A stretch of 64,000 bases of DNA from Spirochaetaceae bacterium (GTDB lineage: Bacteria; Myxococcota_A; UBA9160; UBA4427). The stretch lies in NCBI GenBank assembly GCA_020632655.1, contig JACKFD010000015.1:1-64000 (forward strand). Reading direction: 5' to 3'. The number at the start of each line of letters is the position of its first letter. The stretch's first letter is position 1. The notes beneath the pieces were generated by a model. That model searched no databases, had not been told where the DNA came from, and saw only the letters and a program-made list of their open reading frames with translations. Shown here in pieces: positions 34,457 to 44,222 of this stretch. The translations under genes and the position numbers were made by a program.

Positions 34457-35752
34457 GTGCCGGCACCGGGCGCGGGTGCGGCGCGTTATGCGCTCGGCAT
34501 GCTGACGATCGCCTACGGGCTCAACTTCGTCGATCGGCAGATCCTGGTGATCCTCCAGGAGTCGATCAAGGCGGACATGGGCCTCGCCGACTGGCAGCTC
34601 GGACTGCTGAGCGGCTTCGCCTTCGCGGCGATCTACGTGACCGCCGGCATCCCGATCGCATGGTGGGCGGATCGCGGCAATCGGCGCAACGTGATCGCGC
34701 TCGCCGTCGCGGTCTGGAGCGGCCTGACGGCGCTCTCGGGCCTCGCGCAGAGCTACCCGCAGCTGCTGCTGGCGCGCGTGGGCGTCGGGCTCGGCGAGGC
34801 GGGCGGCAGTCCGCCCGCCCACGCGATGATCAGCGACTCCTACCCGCCGGCGCGGCGTGCGACGGCGCTCGCGATCTACTCGGCGGGGCTGCACGGCGGC
34901 ATCTTCGCGGGCTTCGTGCTCGGCGGCGTGATCGACGAGTACTTCGGCTGGCGCGCGGCGTTCCTGGTGGTCGGGCTGCCGGGCGTGCTCTTCGCGCTGC
35001 TCTTCCGCCTGACGGTCGAGGAGCCGCCGCGGGGTCGCTTCGAGTCGGCACAGGCCGCCGCCTATCGACCGGGGCTGCGCGAGACGCTCGCGCTGCTCTC
35101 GGGCTTCCGCTGCTTCTGGTGGATCGCCGCCGGCGCGGGGCTCACGTCCTTCGTCGGCTACGGCGTCGGGAACTTCGTGCCCTCCTTCCTCGTCCGCAGC
35201 CACGGACTTGGCGGCTCGGAACTCGGGCTCGTCATGGCCTTCGGCGGGGGTGGGGCGGGGCTCGTCGGGACGCTGCTGAGTGGTCGGATCGCGGATCATC
35301 TCGGCGTGCGCGACCGGCGCTGGTACCTGTGGGTGCCGGCGCTCGCGGGGCTGGCGGCGCTGCCGATCTCGCTGCCCTTCCTCCTGCTCGACGACACACG
35401 CATCGTGCTGATGGCGATGGTCCTCGCGACGGTCCTGATCAACACCTACCTCGGGCCGGGCATCGCGATCGTGCACGGGCTCGTGCCGCCGGCGATGCGC
35501 GCGCTCTCGTCGGCGGTCTTCTTCTTCGTGCTGAATCTGATCGGGCTCGGGCTCGGGCCGCTGACGGCGGGGCTGCTGAGCGATCGCTTCACGGCGAGCC
35601 ATGGCGAGGACGGGCTGCGTTATGCGCTGCTCGTGGTCTCGGCGATCGGATCCCTCGGCGTGCTCTGCTTCGTGCAGGCGGCGCGACAGCTGCCGCGGGA
35701 CCTCGAGACGAGCGAGCGCGTACTGGCCTCGGCGGGTGCCGGGCCCGCGTAG
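34457..35752 (+). CDS. MFS transporter, spinster-like
   Basis: A 431-residue 12-helix inner-membrane transporter. AYGLNFVDRQILVILQESIKADMGL is typical of the Spns/spinster-like MFS group in catabolic clusters. GIPIAWWADRGNRRNVIALA is the A-motif. GVGLGEAGGSPPAHAMISDSYPPARRATAL completes the first half. The substrate may be the carbon source of the nearby genes. GTG 34457 lies 36 bp after the previous stop. It converges on the CoA-transferase gene. Confidence 0.85.
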   Translation: MPAPGAGAARYALGMLTIAYGLNFVDRQILVILQESIKADMGLADWQLGLLSGFAFAAIYVTAGIPIAWWADRGNRRNVIALAVAVWSGLTALSGLAQSYPQLLLARVGVGLGEAGGSPPAHAMISDSYPPARRATALAIYSAGLHGGIFAGFVLGGVIDEYFGWRAAFLVVGLPGVLFALLFRLTVEEPPRGRFESAQAAAYRPGLRETLALLSGFRCFWWIAAGAGLTSFVGYGVGNFVPSFLVRSHGLGGSELGLVMAFGGGGAGLVGTLLSGRIADHLGVRDRRWYLWVPALAGLAALPISLPFLLLDDTRIVLMAMVLATVLINTYLGPGIAIVHGLVPPAMRALSSAVFFFVLNLIGLGLGPLTAGLLSDRFTASHGEDGLRYALLVVSAIGSLGVLCFVQAARQLPRDLETSERVLASAGAGPA

Positions 35753-35782
35753 TCGAGCACCCCGGCCTCGCGCGGCGAGAGC

Positions 35783-38170
35783 TCAGAGCCCCTTCGGCTT
35801 CGTGCCGATCACCTCGGACCGCTCGAGCTCGGCGATCTCCGCGTCGGAGAGCCCGATCTCGGCGAGGACCTCGTGGTTGTGCTCGCCCATGGTCGGCGCG
35901 GGGGTGCGGTTCCATCGATCGACCGTCGCGAAGCGGAAGGGCGGCCGCACGTATTGCTGCCGACCGACGACGGGGTGGTCGAGCTCCTCGAAGAAGCCGC
36001 GTGCGACGAATTGCGGATGCTCGCTCTGGATGCGCGGATCCCAGAGCGGCGCCGCCGGGATGCCGCGGGCGAGGAGCGCCTCGACGGTCTCGTCGACGTC
36101 GCGTGCGGCCAGCCAGCGCGAGAGCCCCTCGTCGATCACGCCGTGCTTGCGCCGTCGCCCCGCGTGGGTCGCGAGCTCTTCGTCCTCGGCCCAGGCGGGT
36201 CGGCCGAGCAGCTCCTTGAGCGCGCTCCATTGCCGATCGTCCGTCACCGCCAGGGCGATCCATCGCTCCTCGCCGGCGCACGCGTAGACGTTCTGCGGCG
36301 CGCCCTCCGGCCCGCGATTGCCGTCGCGGGAGAGCTCGACCCCGTAGGCCGACCACTCGATCGCCGTCTCCGCCGCCGCGTTGAGCGCCCCCTCGACCAT
36401 CGTGCACTCGAGCAGATGCCCGCGCCCGGTCTTCTCCCGCTCCGCGAGTGCCACGAGCGTCGCGAAGGCCGCGTGCATGCCCGCGAGCGGATCGCAGGGC
36501 CCGCGCTGGATGCGCGGCTGATCCTCGGCATGCCCCGTCATCCAGGCCAGCCCCGAGATCTGCTCCATCGTCTGGGCGAAGCCCACGTTGTCGCGCCACG
36601 GACCCGACAGGCCGAAGGCCGGCATGCGGACGAGGATCGTGCGCGGGTTCAGGCGATGGACGTTCTCCCAGTCGAGGCCGAAGTTCTCGACGACGCGCGG
36701 CGAGAAGTTCTCGATGAAGACGTCGGTCTGCTCGATCAGCTTGCGGCAGACGGCGAGGCCTTTCGGATCGGCGAGGTTGAGTGTGATGCCGCGCTTGTTC
36801 GTGTTGGCGGCCAGCGTGATGCCGCTGCGCTCCCACCAGCTGGGCTGGTCGAAGAAGATCCCGCCCGCCATGCGCATGCCGTCGGGGCGCTGGATCGCCT
36901 CGACCTTGATCACGTCGGCGCCGAGGTAGGCGAGCATCTGGCACGCGGAGGGGCCCGCCCACCAGGCGGTCGTGTCGAGCACGCGCACGCCCTCGAGCGG
37001 GAGTCGGGTTCGGTCGCCGCGCGCACGGGCGGCGGCAGGGCTGATGCCCGCGACGGGGCGCTTGCGCTGCGTCGCCGTCGCGAGCGTGTCGGCGTGCTCG
37101 CCGAGGGTCGGCACGGGCTCGAAGGGCCGCGGCCCGGCGCCGTCGAGCAGGTAGGGCTGTCGCGGCTGCTCGAAGTCGCCGCTCGGATTGCGCACGAAGA
37201 CGCCGCGTTCGCGCAGGTGGACGTGGTCGAAGACGCTGCGGCCGCTGTTGACCGGCGCGACGGGAATGCGCAGGAGCGAGGCGCGCTCGACGATCTCGTC
37301 GGTCGTGTGGCGGGTCGTGAAGGCGCGTACGATCTCGTTCCACTCGTCCATGCGCGCCATGCGGGTCGCGATCTGGCGCCACTCGGGCGCTTCCTGGAGA
37401 TCCGGACGCTCGATCAGGAGCAGGAAGTCGCTGAACTGCTGGGCCGAGTTGGTATTGAAGCCGACCCAGCCGTCGAGGGTCGGCTCGATCGAGGGGATCT
37501 CGACGGAGCGTGCGAGGGGGCGGGGCTCGGGCCGACCGGCGAGGGCGTACATGAGGTCGGCGTAGGTCGTGGAGCCGATGTTCATGACCTCGGCGAGGGA
37601 GAAGTCGATCGCCTCGCCCTGGCCCGTGGCCCGGGCGCGGTGCGCGGCGGCGAGGCCGGCGACGGCGGCGAAGGTCGCGCCGATCCACTCCGTCGTACGC
37701 CCCCCGCACATGAAGGGCGGCATCGTCGCGAGGCCGCGGCCCGCGATCGCGCCGGCGTTGGCCTGGATCGTGAGGTCGGAGGAGGGGACGTTCGAGTCGG
37801 GGCCACCGCGTCCGTAGGGCGAGATCGAGAGCACGACGAGACCGGGGAAGCGCTCGCAGAGGTCGAGGCGATCGATCTCGCCGGGCGCGAAGGTCTCGAC
37901 GACGAGATCCGCCGACTCGACCAGACGCAGGATCGCCTCGTCCTCCGGTCGCCCGACGACGGACTGCTTCGAGGTATTCAGGAACTGGAAGAGGGCACCG
38001 TCGCGCTCGCCGAGGTCCTGCCCGCTCGCGCTCCAGCGGCGCATCGGATCGCCGCCCGGCGGCTCGACCTTGATCACCTCGGCCCAGGCGTCGGCGAGCA
38101 GCTTCGTCGCGTAGGCGCCGGCGATCCGGTTGCTGAAGTCGACGACCCGGAGGTCGCGCAATCCGTGCAT
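35783..38170 (-). CDS. Tandem (double-domain) family III CoA-transferase
   Basis: A 795-residue protein of two CaiB/BaiF domains. Domain 1 (about 1-370) starts GLRDLRVVDFSNRIAGAYATKLLADAWAEVIKVEPPGGDP. Domain 2 (about 395-795) starts GVRVLDTTAWWAGPSACQMLAYLGADVIKVE. Each has an FSPRVVE/FAPGEID-like acyl-binding strand and a GRG/GQG-x-ID/LE segment before its active-site helix. Single-domain family members form interlaced dimers, so the fusion may mimic a dimer. It would move CoA between a donor thioester and a carboxylate. GGGGGA precedes ATG 38170. A TATAGT box lies upstream at 38221-38216. Confidence 0.88.
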   Translation of the reverse strand: MHGLRDLRVVDFSNRIAGAYATKLLADAWAEVIKVEPPGGDPMRRWSASGQDLGERDGALFQFLNTSKQSVVGRPEDEAILRLVESADLVVETFAPGEIDRLDLCERFPGLVVLSISPYGRGGPDSNVPSSDLTIQANAGAIAGRGLATMPPFMCGGRTTEWIGATFAAVAGLAAAHRARATGQGEAIDFSLAEVMNIGSTTYADLMYALAGRPEPRPLARSVEIPSIEPTLDGWVGFNTNSAQQFSDFLLLIERPDLQEAPEWRQIATRMARMDEWNEIVRAFTTRHTTDEIVERASLLRIPVAPVNSGRSVFDHVHLRERGVFVRNPSGDFEQPRQPYLLDGAGPRPFEPVPTLGEHADTLATATQRKRPVAGISPAAARARGDRTRLPLEGVRVLDTTAWWAGPSACQMLAYLGADVIKVEAIQRPDGMRMAGGIFFDQPSWWERSGITLAANTNKRGITLNLADPKGLAVCRKLIEQTDVFIENFSPRVVENFGLDWENVHRLNPRTILVRMPAFGLSGPWRDNVGFAQTMEQISGLAWMTGHAEDQPRIQRGPCDPLAGMHAAFATLVALAEREKTGRGHLLECTMVEGALNAAAETAIEWSAYGVELSRDGNRGPEGAPQNVYACAGEERWIALAVTDDRQWSALKELLGRPAWAEDEELATHAGRRRKHGVIDEGLSRWLAARDVDETVEALLARGIPAAPLWDPRIQSEHPQFVARGFFEELDHPVVGRQQYVRPPFRFATVDRWNRTPAPTMGEHNHEVLAEIGLSDAEIAELERSEVIGTKPKGL

Positions 38171-38278
38171 GGGAGATCCCCCTGGCTCGCGGCGCCCCGG
38201 CGCCGCGGGTCGTCGACTATAGAGCGGAAGGTCGGGGTCGCGCCGGCTCGCGAGCGAAGGCGGGCGCGGCCGGCCGGC

Positions 38279-38722
38279 TCAGAAGCATTTCCAGGGCGCG
38301 GGCAGGTCCGTCGAGGCGGCGAGCGTGAAGCCCAGGCGGCGGAACTTCCAGCCCTCCGGCGTGCGCACCATCTCGTCGTCGTAGATGCCGACGTGCAGCT
38401 GGGCCTGACCGGCGGCGTCGACGGCGAGCAGCGCGTGCCAGCGCGCGCGCGCCGTGTCGCCTTCGATCTCGATGCGCGGATTCGAGATGTGGTGGAAGGC
38501 GAAGGGCATGATCGCCTCGCCGGTGAGCATGTACTCGCGGATGCCGGCGTGTCCCTGGCCACCGCCGAACTCGCCCCCGTCCCAGACCCCGTCCTCGACG
38601 AAGAGCGCCAGCACCGCGTCCGCGTCGTGGGGCTTCGTGCCGGTCCAGCCGCCGTCGACCGCATCCGCGTAGCGGGCCTTCAGGGTCTGGATGTCGAGGA
38701 CGTCTTGCGCGATCGAACTCAT
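38279..38722 (-). CDS. SnoaL-like (NTF2-fold) protein
   Basis: A 147-residue protein of the SnoaL-4/polyketide-cyclase-like fold. LDIQTLKARYADAVDGGW, ALFVEDGVWDGGEFG, PFAFHHISNPRIEIEGDTARARW and DEMVRTPEGWKFRRLGF are typical. Family members include dehydratases, isomerases and non-enzymes; some act on steroid-type substrates. The substrate is unknown. AGGAGG precedes ATG 38722. It is upstream of the CoA-transferase on the same strand (108-bp gap). Confidence 0.75.
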   Translation of the reverse strand: MSSIAQDVLDIQTLKARYADAVDGGWTGTKPHDADAVLALFVEDGVWDGGEFGGGQGHAGIREYMLTGEAIMPFAFHHISNPRIEIEGDTARARWHALLAVDAAGQAQLHVGIYDDEMVRTPEGWKFRRLGFTLAASTDLPAPWKCF

Positions 38723-38982
38723 GGGACCTCCTGCCGGGCCGTCGGGGCCCGTGCGCGTCGGCGGCGCGCCGAGCGGGGACGGTATCGACTCCCCGGGCCG
38801 GGCACGATGGGAGGGGGGCGGATCGGGCTGTCCCCGGGGCGGCCGGATCGTTTATGCTGGCCCGGGACCCGACGGGCGTACATCGCGCGCGGGGCCGTCT
38901 CGCGTGAGACCGGCATGCGAGGCTCGAGAGCGCGAGCACCCGGAGTGCGAGATCCGCGAGTGCGAGACCAGAGGAGGTCGAG

Positions 38983-41175
38983 ATGGCCGAGGTCCTGGAT
39001 TCCTTCTGTCGCTTCTGCCACGCGAGCTGCGCGATCAAGGTCACGGTCGAGGATGGGTGCGCCGTCTCGGTGATCGGAAACAAGGACAACCCCGTCTACT
39101 GGGGGTACACCTGCGCGAAGGGTCGGGCGCTGCCGGCACAGCACGCGAATCCCGAGCGGCTGCTGCGCTCGATGAAGCGGGGGTCGGACGGGCGGCATCG
39201 GCCGATCCCGGTCGACCAGGCGATGGACGAGATCGCCGCAAAGGTGTCGCGACTCGTCGCCGATCACGGGCCGCGCTCGGTCGCGCTCTACACGGGCACC
39301 TACTCCTTGCCCTATCCCGCGGCGACGCCCGTCGCGGGGGCGTGGCTGTCGGCGCTCGGCTCGCCGATGCACTTCACGAGCGCGACGATCGACCAGCCGG
39401 GGAAGATGATCGCCCCGGCCCTGCACGGCGTGTGGCAGGGGGGCGCCTGCGACTTCGACCACGCCGACGTCTGGATGCTGGTCGGGGCCAATCCGACGAT
39501 CGCGAAGTCGATCGGCATCCCCTGCATGAATCCGGCGAAGCGGCTGCACGACGCGGTCAAGCGCGGTCTCCAGCTGATCGTGATCGATCCCCGCCGCAGC
39601 GAGGCCGCGAAGGCCGCGGCCGTCCACCTGCAGCCGCGACCGGGCGAGGATCCGACGGTGCTGGCGGGCCTGGTCCGGTACATCCTCGTCGAGGACCTGA
39701 TCGACCACGACTTCGTCGCCGACCAGGCCCACGGTGTCGACCGTCTGCGCCAGGCGGTCGCGCCCTTCACCCCGGACTACGTGGAGCAGCGCGCCGACGT
39801 GCCGGCCCTCGAGCTGGTGCGGGCCGCGCGACTCTTCGCGTCGCGACGCAACGGCGGTGCGAATTGCGGTACGGGCCCGAACATGGCCCGGCGCGGCAAC
39901 CTCAGCGAGTACCTCACGCTCGTCCTCAACACGCTCACGGGCCATTGGAAGCGCGCGGGCGACCCGATCCGCAATCCCGGCGTGCTGATGCCGCCCGTGA
40001 CGGCGCGCGCGCAGCCCGGGGCGCCCTATCCGGGCTGGGGCTTCGGCGAGAAGATGCGTGTGCGCGGCCTCGCGAATACGGCGGCGGGGCTGCCGACGGC
40101 GGCGCTGGCGGACGAGATCCTGCTGCCGGGGGAGGGGCAGGTGAAGGCGCTCTTCAGCCTCGGCGGCAATCCGATGGCGGCGTGGCCGGATCAGGACAAG
40201 ACCCTCGCGGCGATGCGCGCGCTCGATCTGAACGTGACCCTCGACATCAAGATGTCGGCGACGGCGAAGCTCGCGGACTACGTGATCGCGCCGAAGCTGT
40301 CGCTCGAGGTGCCGGGCATGACGCTGCCGACGGAGTCCCTGACGCCCTACGCGATGGGCTACCCGGTTCCCTACGCGCAGTATTCGCCGGCGATCGTCGA
40401 CCCGCCCGAGGGCTCGGACCTGATCGAGGAGTGGGAGTTCTTCTACGGGCTCGCCCAGCGCATGGACCTGCCGCTCACGATCACGGCGGCCTGGTCCTGG
40501 GGACCCGATGCCGAGAGTCCGGCGACGACCGAGCTCGACATGCGGAGCAAGCCGACGACGGACGCGCTCTTCGAGGCCCTGACGAAGGGATCGCGGATCC
40601 CGCTCGCCGAGGTGAAGCGGCATCCCGAGGGCCGGATCTTCGAGGATCCGACGGCGCGCGTCGGGCTGCCCCGGCCCGAGTGCACGGCGAAGCTCGAGGT
40701 GGCGGACGGGACGATGATGGCGGAGCTCGAGGAGGTCGCCGGCGAGTCCTTCGGTCGCGACCGGGCCTTCCCGTATCGCTTGATCAGTCGGCGGCTACCC
40801 GACGTGCACAACTCCGCCGGCCGCGACATCCCGAGCCTGGTCCGGAAGTACCGCTACAACCCGGCCTTCATGCATCCGCTCGATCTCGAGATGCTGGGCC
40901 TCGAGCCCGGGTCGGTCGCGGAGATCCAGTCCGAGTACGCCTCGATCCTCGGCATCGTCGAGGCGGAGGAGGGGCTTCGGATGGGCGTCGTCTCGATGCC
41001 CCACGGATTCGGGGACGCGCCGGATCCCGACAACGATCTCCGGGTGCGCGAGATCGGCAGCAACACGGGGCGCCTGAGCCCGGTCGACCGCGACTACGAT
41101 CCGTATAGCGGCATCCCGCTCATGAGCGCGATCCCCGTGCGCGTGCGTCGCCATCAGGGCCCCATCCCCGACTGA
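38983..41175 (+). CDS. Molybdopterin oxidoreductase (DMSO reductase family)
   Basis: A 730-residue molybdopterin-guanine-dinucleotide enzyme. An N-terminal 4Fe-4S site is Cys9-x2-Cys12-x3-Cys16-x27-Cys44. Then come MLVGANPTIAKS, LIVIDPRRSEAAKAA (cofactor-binding), VKALFSLGGNPMAAWPD, and the C-terminal barrel (LISRRLPDVHNS, PAFMHPLDLEMLGLEPGS, GVVSMPHGFGD). No Tat signal is present, so it is cytoplasmic. No small subunits are adjacent. The substrate is unknown; hydroxylation or reduction of a CoA ester or steroid is possible. GAGGAGG precedes ATG 38983. A TATGCT -10 box is at 38853. Confidence 0.88.
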   Translation: MAEVLDSFCRFCHASCAIKVTVEDGCAVSVIGNKDNPVYWGYTCAKGRALPAQHANPERLLRSMKRGSDGRHRPIPVDQAMDEIAAKVSRLVADHGPRSVALYTGTYSLPYPAATPVAGAWLSALGSPMHFTSATIDQPGKMIAPALHGVWQGGACDFDHADVWMLVGANPTIAKSIGIPCMNPAKRLHDAVKRGLQLIVIDPRRSEAAKAAAVHLQPRPGEDPTVLAGLVRYILVEDLIDHDFVADQAHGVDRLRQAVAPFTPDYVEQRADVPALELVRAARLFASRRNGGANCGTGPNMARRGNLSEYLTLVLNTLTGHWKRAGDPIRNPGVLMPPVTARAQPGAPYPGWGFGEKMRVRGLANTAAGLPTAALADEILLPGEGQVKALFSLGGNPMAAWPDQDKTLAAMRALDLNVTLDIKMSATAKLADYVIAPKLSLEVPGMTLPTESLTPYAMGYPVPYAQYSPAIVDPPEGSDLIEEWEFFYGLAQRMDLPLTITAAWSWGPDAESPATTELDMRSKPTTDALFEALTKGSRIPLAEVKRHPEGRIFEDPTARVGLPRPECTAKLEVADGTMMAELEEVAGESFGRDRAFPYRLISRRLPDVHNSAGRDIPSLVRKYRYNPAFMHPLDLEMLGLEPGSVAEIQSEYASILGIVEAEEGLRMGVVSMPHGFGDAPDPDNDLRVREIGSNTGRLSPVDRDYDPYSGIPLMSAIPVRVRRHQGPIPD

Positions 41176-41191
41176 GGAGGACGCGTCGCGC

Positions 41192-41968
41192 ATGGGTGTA
41201 TTGGATCTCGCGGGCCGGGGCGCGCTCGTCGTCGGCGGGGGCCAGGGGATGGGTCGGGCAACGGCCCTCTTGCTGGCCCGAGCCGGCGCGGACGTGGTCG
41301 TGCTCGACATGGATCGCGCCCGAGCCGGGGCCGTCGCGGCGGAGGTCGAGGCGCTCGGGCGACGCTCGGCGGCCCTGTCGGCGGACGTGACGGACGCCGC
41401 GGCCGCGACCGAGGCGATCGCCGGGGCGGAGCGGGCTCTGGGCGGACTCGACGTGGTCGTGGACATCGTCGGCGGTGCCTCCTGGGCCTCCCTGCTCGAC
41501 GTGGACGAGGCGACCTGGGAGCGCGACTTCGCCGTCAACCTGAAGCAGCACCTTTTCGTGGGACGGGCCGCGGCCCGGAACTGGATCGACCACGAGCGAG
41601 CCGGTGTGCTCTGCGTCGTCGCGTCCGTGTCCGGCCTCTTCTCCTCCGCGCGACACGGCGCCTACGGCGCGGCCAAGGCCGGCGTGCTCTCGTTCGTGCG
41701 CACGGCGGCGGAGGAGTGGTGGCCGCATGGCATCCGTGTCAACGCCGTCGTGCCCGGCGCCGTCCGCACGCCGCGCATGGAGGCGGAGTGGGCCGCGGGC
41801 TCGACGCCTCGACCGGCCGACGAGCTGCTCGACCGGATGGCGATGCCCGAGGACATCGCCGGGGCGATCGCGTACTTCGTGTCCGATCTGTCCCGCAAGG
41901 TGACGGGGCAGTCGATCGTCGTCGACGGAGGCTGGACGACGCGCTTCCCCTACCGACTGACGCCCTGA
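41192..41968 (+). CDS. SDR-family oxidoreductase
   Basis: A 258-residue classical SDR. The nucleotide loop is GGGQGMG rather than TGxxxGxG, followed by LDMDRARAGAV, which suggests NAD preference. The DVTD acidic site, VASVSG, YGAAKAGVLSF (Tyr/Lys pair) and GIRVNAVVPGAVRTP are intact. VVDGGWTTRFP ends the protein. It follows the molybdopterin gene by 16 bp and is probably co-transcribed with it. The substrate is unknown. Confidence 0.88.
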   Translation: MGVLDLAGRGALVVGGGQGMGRATALLLARAGADVVVLDMDRARAGAVAAEVEALGRRSAALSADVTDAAAATEAIAGAERALGGLDVVVDIVGGASWASLLDVDEATWERDFAVNLKQHLFVGRAAARNWIDHERAGVLCVVASVSGLFSSARHGAYGAAKAGVLSFVRTAAEEWWPHGIRVNAVVPGAVRTPRMEAEWAAGSTPRPADELLDRMAMPEDIAGAIAYFVSDLSRKVTGQSIVVDGGWTTRFPYRLTP

Positions 41969-42079
41969 TCGGTCGCTTCGCCGCTGCGGCGCGCGGGCCG
42001 CGCGTCGACCCGCGACGAGCCGACCGAGCGCCCGATGACGAGTCGACCGTCCGGAAGGACCCGACCCAAGGAGGCCCGC

Positions 42080-43225
42080 ATGAAGCTCGACCTGCTCTAC
42101 GAGGTGGACGCCCCGAAGCCCTGGGGCGCCCCGCATCCGCGCGGCCAGCGCGAACGCGAGCAGCGCGCCTACTTCGAGGCCATCGAGCAGATCAAGCTCG
42201 CGGACTCCCTCGGCTTCAACACGATCTGGGCCGTCGAGCATCATTTCCGAGAGGGCCGCTCGCATTGCCCGGCGCCCGAGGTCCTGCTCGGCGCGCTCTC
42301 GCAGGTGACCGAGCAGATCGGGCTCGGCTTCGGCGTGACCCTCACGCCCTTCGGCTTCACGCATCCCGCGCGGATCGCCGAGAAGGTCGCGACCGTCGAC
42401 ATCCTCTCGCGCGGGCGGGTGCAATGGGGCACGGGTCGCTCGACGCCGATGGAGCAGACGGCCTTCCACGTCGATCGGGAGCGCTCCCGCGATCAGTGGA
42501 AGGAGGCGATCGAGATCGTCTGCGGCATGTGGCGCGAGGAGCGCTTCTCCTGGAACTCGCCGACCTTCCAGTTCCCCGAGCGCGTCGTGACGCCCAAGCC
42601 CTATCAGGATCCGCATCCGCCCTGCTGGATGGCCGCGACCTCCGACGGTTCGGCCCAGGTCGCCGGCGAGAACGCTCTTGGCCTGCTCAGCTTCTCGATC
42701 ATGCAGCCCCTCGAGAAGATGGCGAGCCACATCCGCGCCTATCGCGCGGCCCAGAAGCGCGCGAAGCCGCTGACGGACGTCGCGACCAACAAGGTCGCCG
42801 CCTACACCCTCGTGCATTGCGCGGACTCGATCGAGCAGGCCGAATCGAACGGCATCTGGGACTCGGTCGGCTGGTGGTACCAGAACCTCGCGCAGTTCAC
42901 CCTCGACTGGGAGCTGGCACATCTGAGCCAGGCCGAGCAGGACGAGACCTTCCCGCTCATGAAGCCGCTGCTCGAGGGCAACGTCCCGGTCCAGACCTTC
43001 CACGAGGCCGACATGATCGTGGTCGGTGATCCGGATCGATGCTTCGAGAAGATGTGCCACTATGCCGACCTCGGCTGCGACGAGCTCATCTGCTACGTGC
43101 AGTTCGGCTACCACTCCCACGAGTCCGTCATGCAGACGATCGAGCTGATCGGTCGCGAGGTGCTGCCGGAGATCGAGAAGTACACGCCGAAGCCGCTGAC
43201 CGAGGCGGAGGTCGAAGCGGGCTGA
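42080..43225 (+). CDS. LLM-class flavin-dependent oxidoreductase
   Basis: A 381-residue luciferase-like protein, related to the one at 32079. KLDLLYEVDAPKPWGAPH, TIWAVEHHFREGRSHCPAPEVLL, FGFTHPARIAEKVATVDILSRGRVQWGTGRS and PKPYQDPHPPCWMAATS are characteristic. AAGGAGG at 42068-42074 sets ATG 42080; the ATG at 42035 adds 15 unconserved residues. The enzyme probably oxidises a ring or aldehyde substrate with FMN. It lies between two SDR genes on the same strand. Confidence 0.88.
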   Translation: MKLDLLYEVDAPKPWGAPHPRGQREREQRAYFEAIEQIKLADSLGFNTIWAVEHHFREGRSHCPAPEVLLGALSQVTEQIGLGFGVTLTPFGFTHPARIAEKVATVDILSRGRVQWGTGRSTPMEQTAFHVDRERSRDQWKEAIEIVCGMWREERFSWNSPTFQFPERVVTPKPYQDPHPPCWMAATSDGSAQVAGENALGLLSFSIMQPLEKMASHIRAYRAAQKRAKPLTDVATNKVAAYTLVHCADSIEQAESNGIWDSVGWWYQNLAQFTLDWELAHLSQAEQDETFPLMKPLLEGNVPVQTFHEADMIVVGDPDRCFEKMCHYADLGCDELICYVQFGYHSHESVMQTIELIGREVLPEIEKYTPKPLTEAEVEAG

Positions 43226-43279
43226 GGCTTGCCGGACCGACGGCACGGGACGCGCGCGATCGGCGCGCCGGGGAGGATC

Positions 43280-44119
43280 ATGAGCGAGCGGGGAGCGCAG
43301 GGATCGCGGCCGGCTGGAACCGACCTCCGCGAGGTCTTCGGCCTCGAGGGTCGCGTCGCCGTCGTCACGGGGGCCGCTTCGGGGATCGGTCGTTCGATCG
43401 CGGAGGTCTTCGCCGCTGCGGGGGCCTCGGTCGTCCTCGGGGATCGCGACGCGTCGGGGGCCGAGCAGGCGGCGGCGGCGATCCGCGCGACCGGCGGACG
43501 CGCCGTCGCACAGTCCGTCGACGTCTCGCGGCGCGAGGAGGTCGAGGCACTCGTCGCGCGCGCGACCCGCGAGCTCGGCGGCCTCGACGTGCTCGCGAAC
43601 GTGGCCGGCATTCCCCTCGACCATCGGCTCGAGGACATCTCCGAGAAGGACTTCGACCGCATCCTCGGCGTGAACCTCAAAGGGACGCTCTACGGCTGTC
43701 AGGCCGCGATCCCCGCGATGGCCGCGCGTGGCGGCGGCAGCATCATCAACGTCTCCTCCGGCGCGATCGATCTGCCCCGGCCGATCTACGGTCCCTACGC
43801 CATCACCAAGGCGGGCGTTGCGCAGCTGACGGCGACGCTCTCGACGGAGGTGGGCGATCGTGGCATCCGGGTGAACGCGATTGCGCCGGGCGCGACCATC
43901 ACCGCCTTCACCCAGCGCCATCTGCGCCGGCCCGACGGCTCGATCGACCAGGTCGCCTACGACGGTTTCGTCGAGGCGATGCAGGGCATGTCCCCGCTCG
44001 GACTGGTCGGCGAGCCGGTCGACCAGGCCTGGCTCGTGCTCTTCCTCGCGTCGGATGCCTCGCGCTTCTGCACGGGCCAGATCTGGCGGGCGAACGGCGG
44101 ATCGACCTTCGGCCGATAG
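43280..44119 (+). CDS. SDR-family oxidoreductase
   Basis: A 279-residue classical SDR with TGAASGIG, the NVAGIP strand, INVSSGA and YAITKAGVAQL. GIRVNAIAPGATIT follows. The N-terminal 20 residues before DLREVFGLEGR are polar and variable. GGGAGG precedes ATG 43280, which is better supported than the in-frame start at 43229. It is downstream of the LLM gene by 54 bp, so one transcript is likely. The substrate is unknown. Confidence 0.88.
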   Translation: MSERGAQGSRPAGTDLREVFGLEGRVAVVTGAASGIGRSIAEVFAAAGASVVLGDRDASGAEQAAAAIRATGGRAVAQSVDVSRREEVEALVARATRELGGLDVLANVAGIPLDHRLEDISEKDFDRILGVNLKGTLYGCQAAIPAMAARGGGSIINVSSGAIDLPRPIYGPYAITKAGVAQLTATLSTEVGDRGIRVNAIAPGATITAFTQRHLRRPDGSIDQVAYDGFVEAMQGMSPLGLVGEPVDQAWLVLFLASDASRFCTGQIWRANGGSTFGR

Positions 44120-44222
44120 CGCTCGTCGGCCGCGCGCGTCCAGTGAAGAGGGGGGCATTCACGGCGATCGCTGCGGTGGCGCGGCTGCGGACCGCTTCGA
44201 CGGGCCTGCGACCGCTCGACGA

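Noticed and set aside
35873..39073. A 1066-codon open frame on the plus strand
   Set aside because: It lies antisense to the CoA-transferase and SnoaL-like genes, is Arg/Ala/Gly-rich and has no domain. Long antisense frames are expected in DNA this GC-rich.
41120..44158. A 1012-codon open frame on the minus strand
   Set aside because: It is antisense to three well-supported plus-strand genes (SDR, LLM, SDR) and has no recognisable motif.
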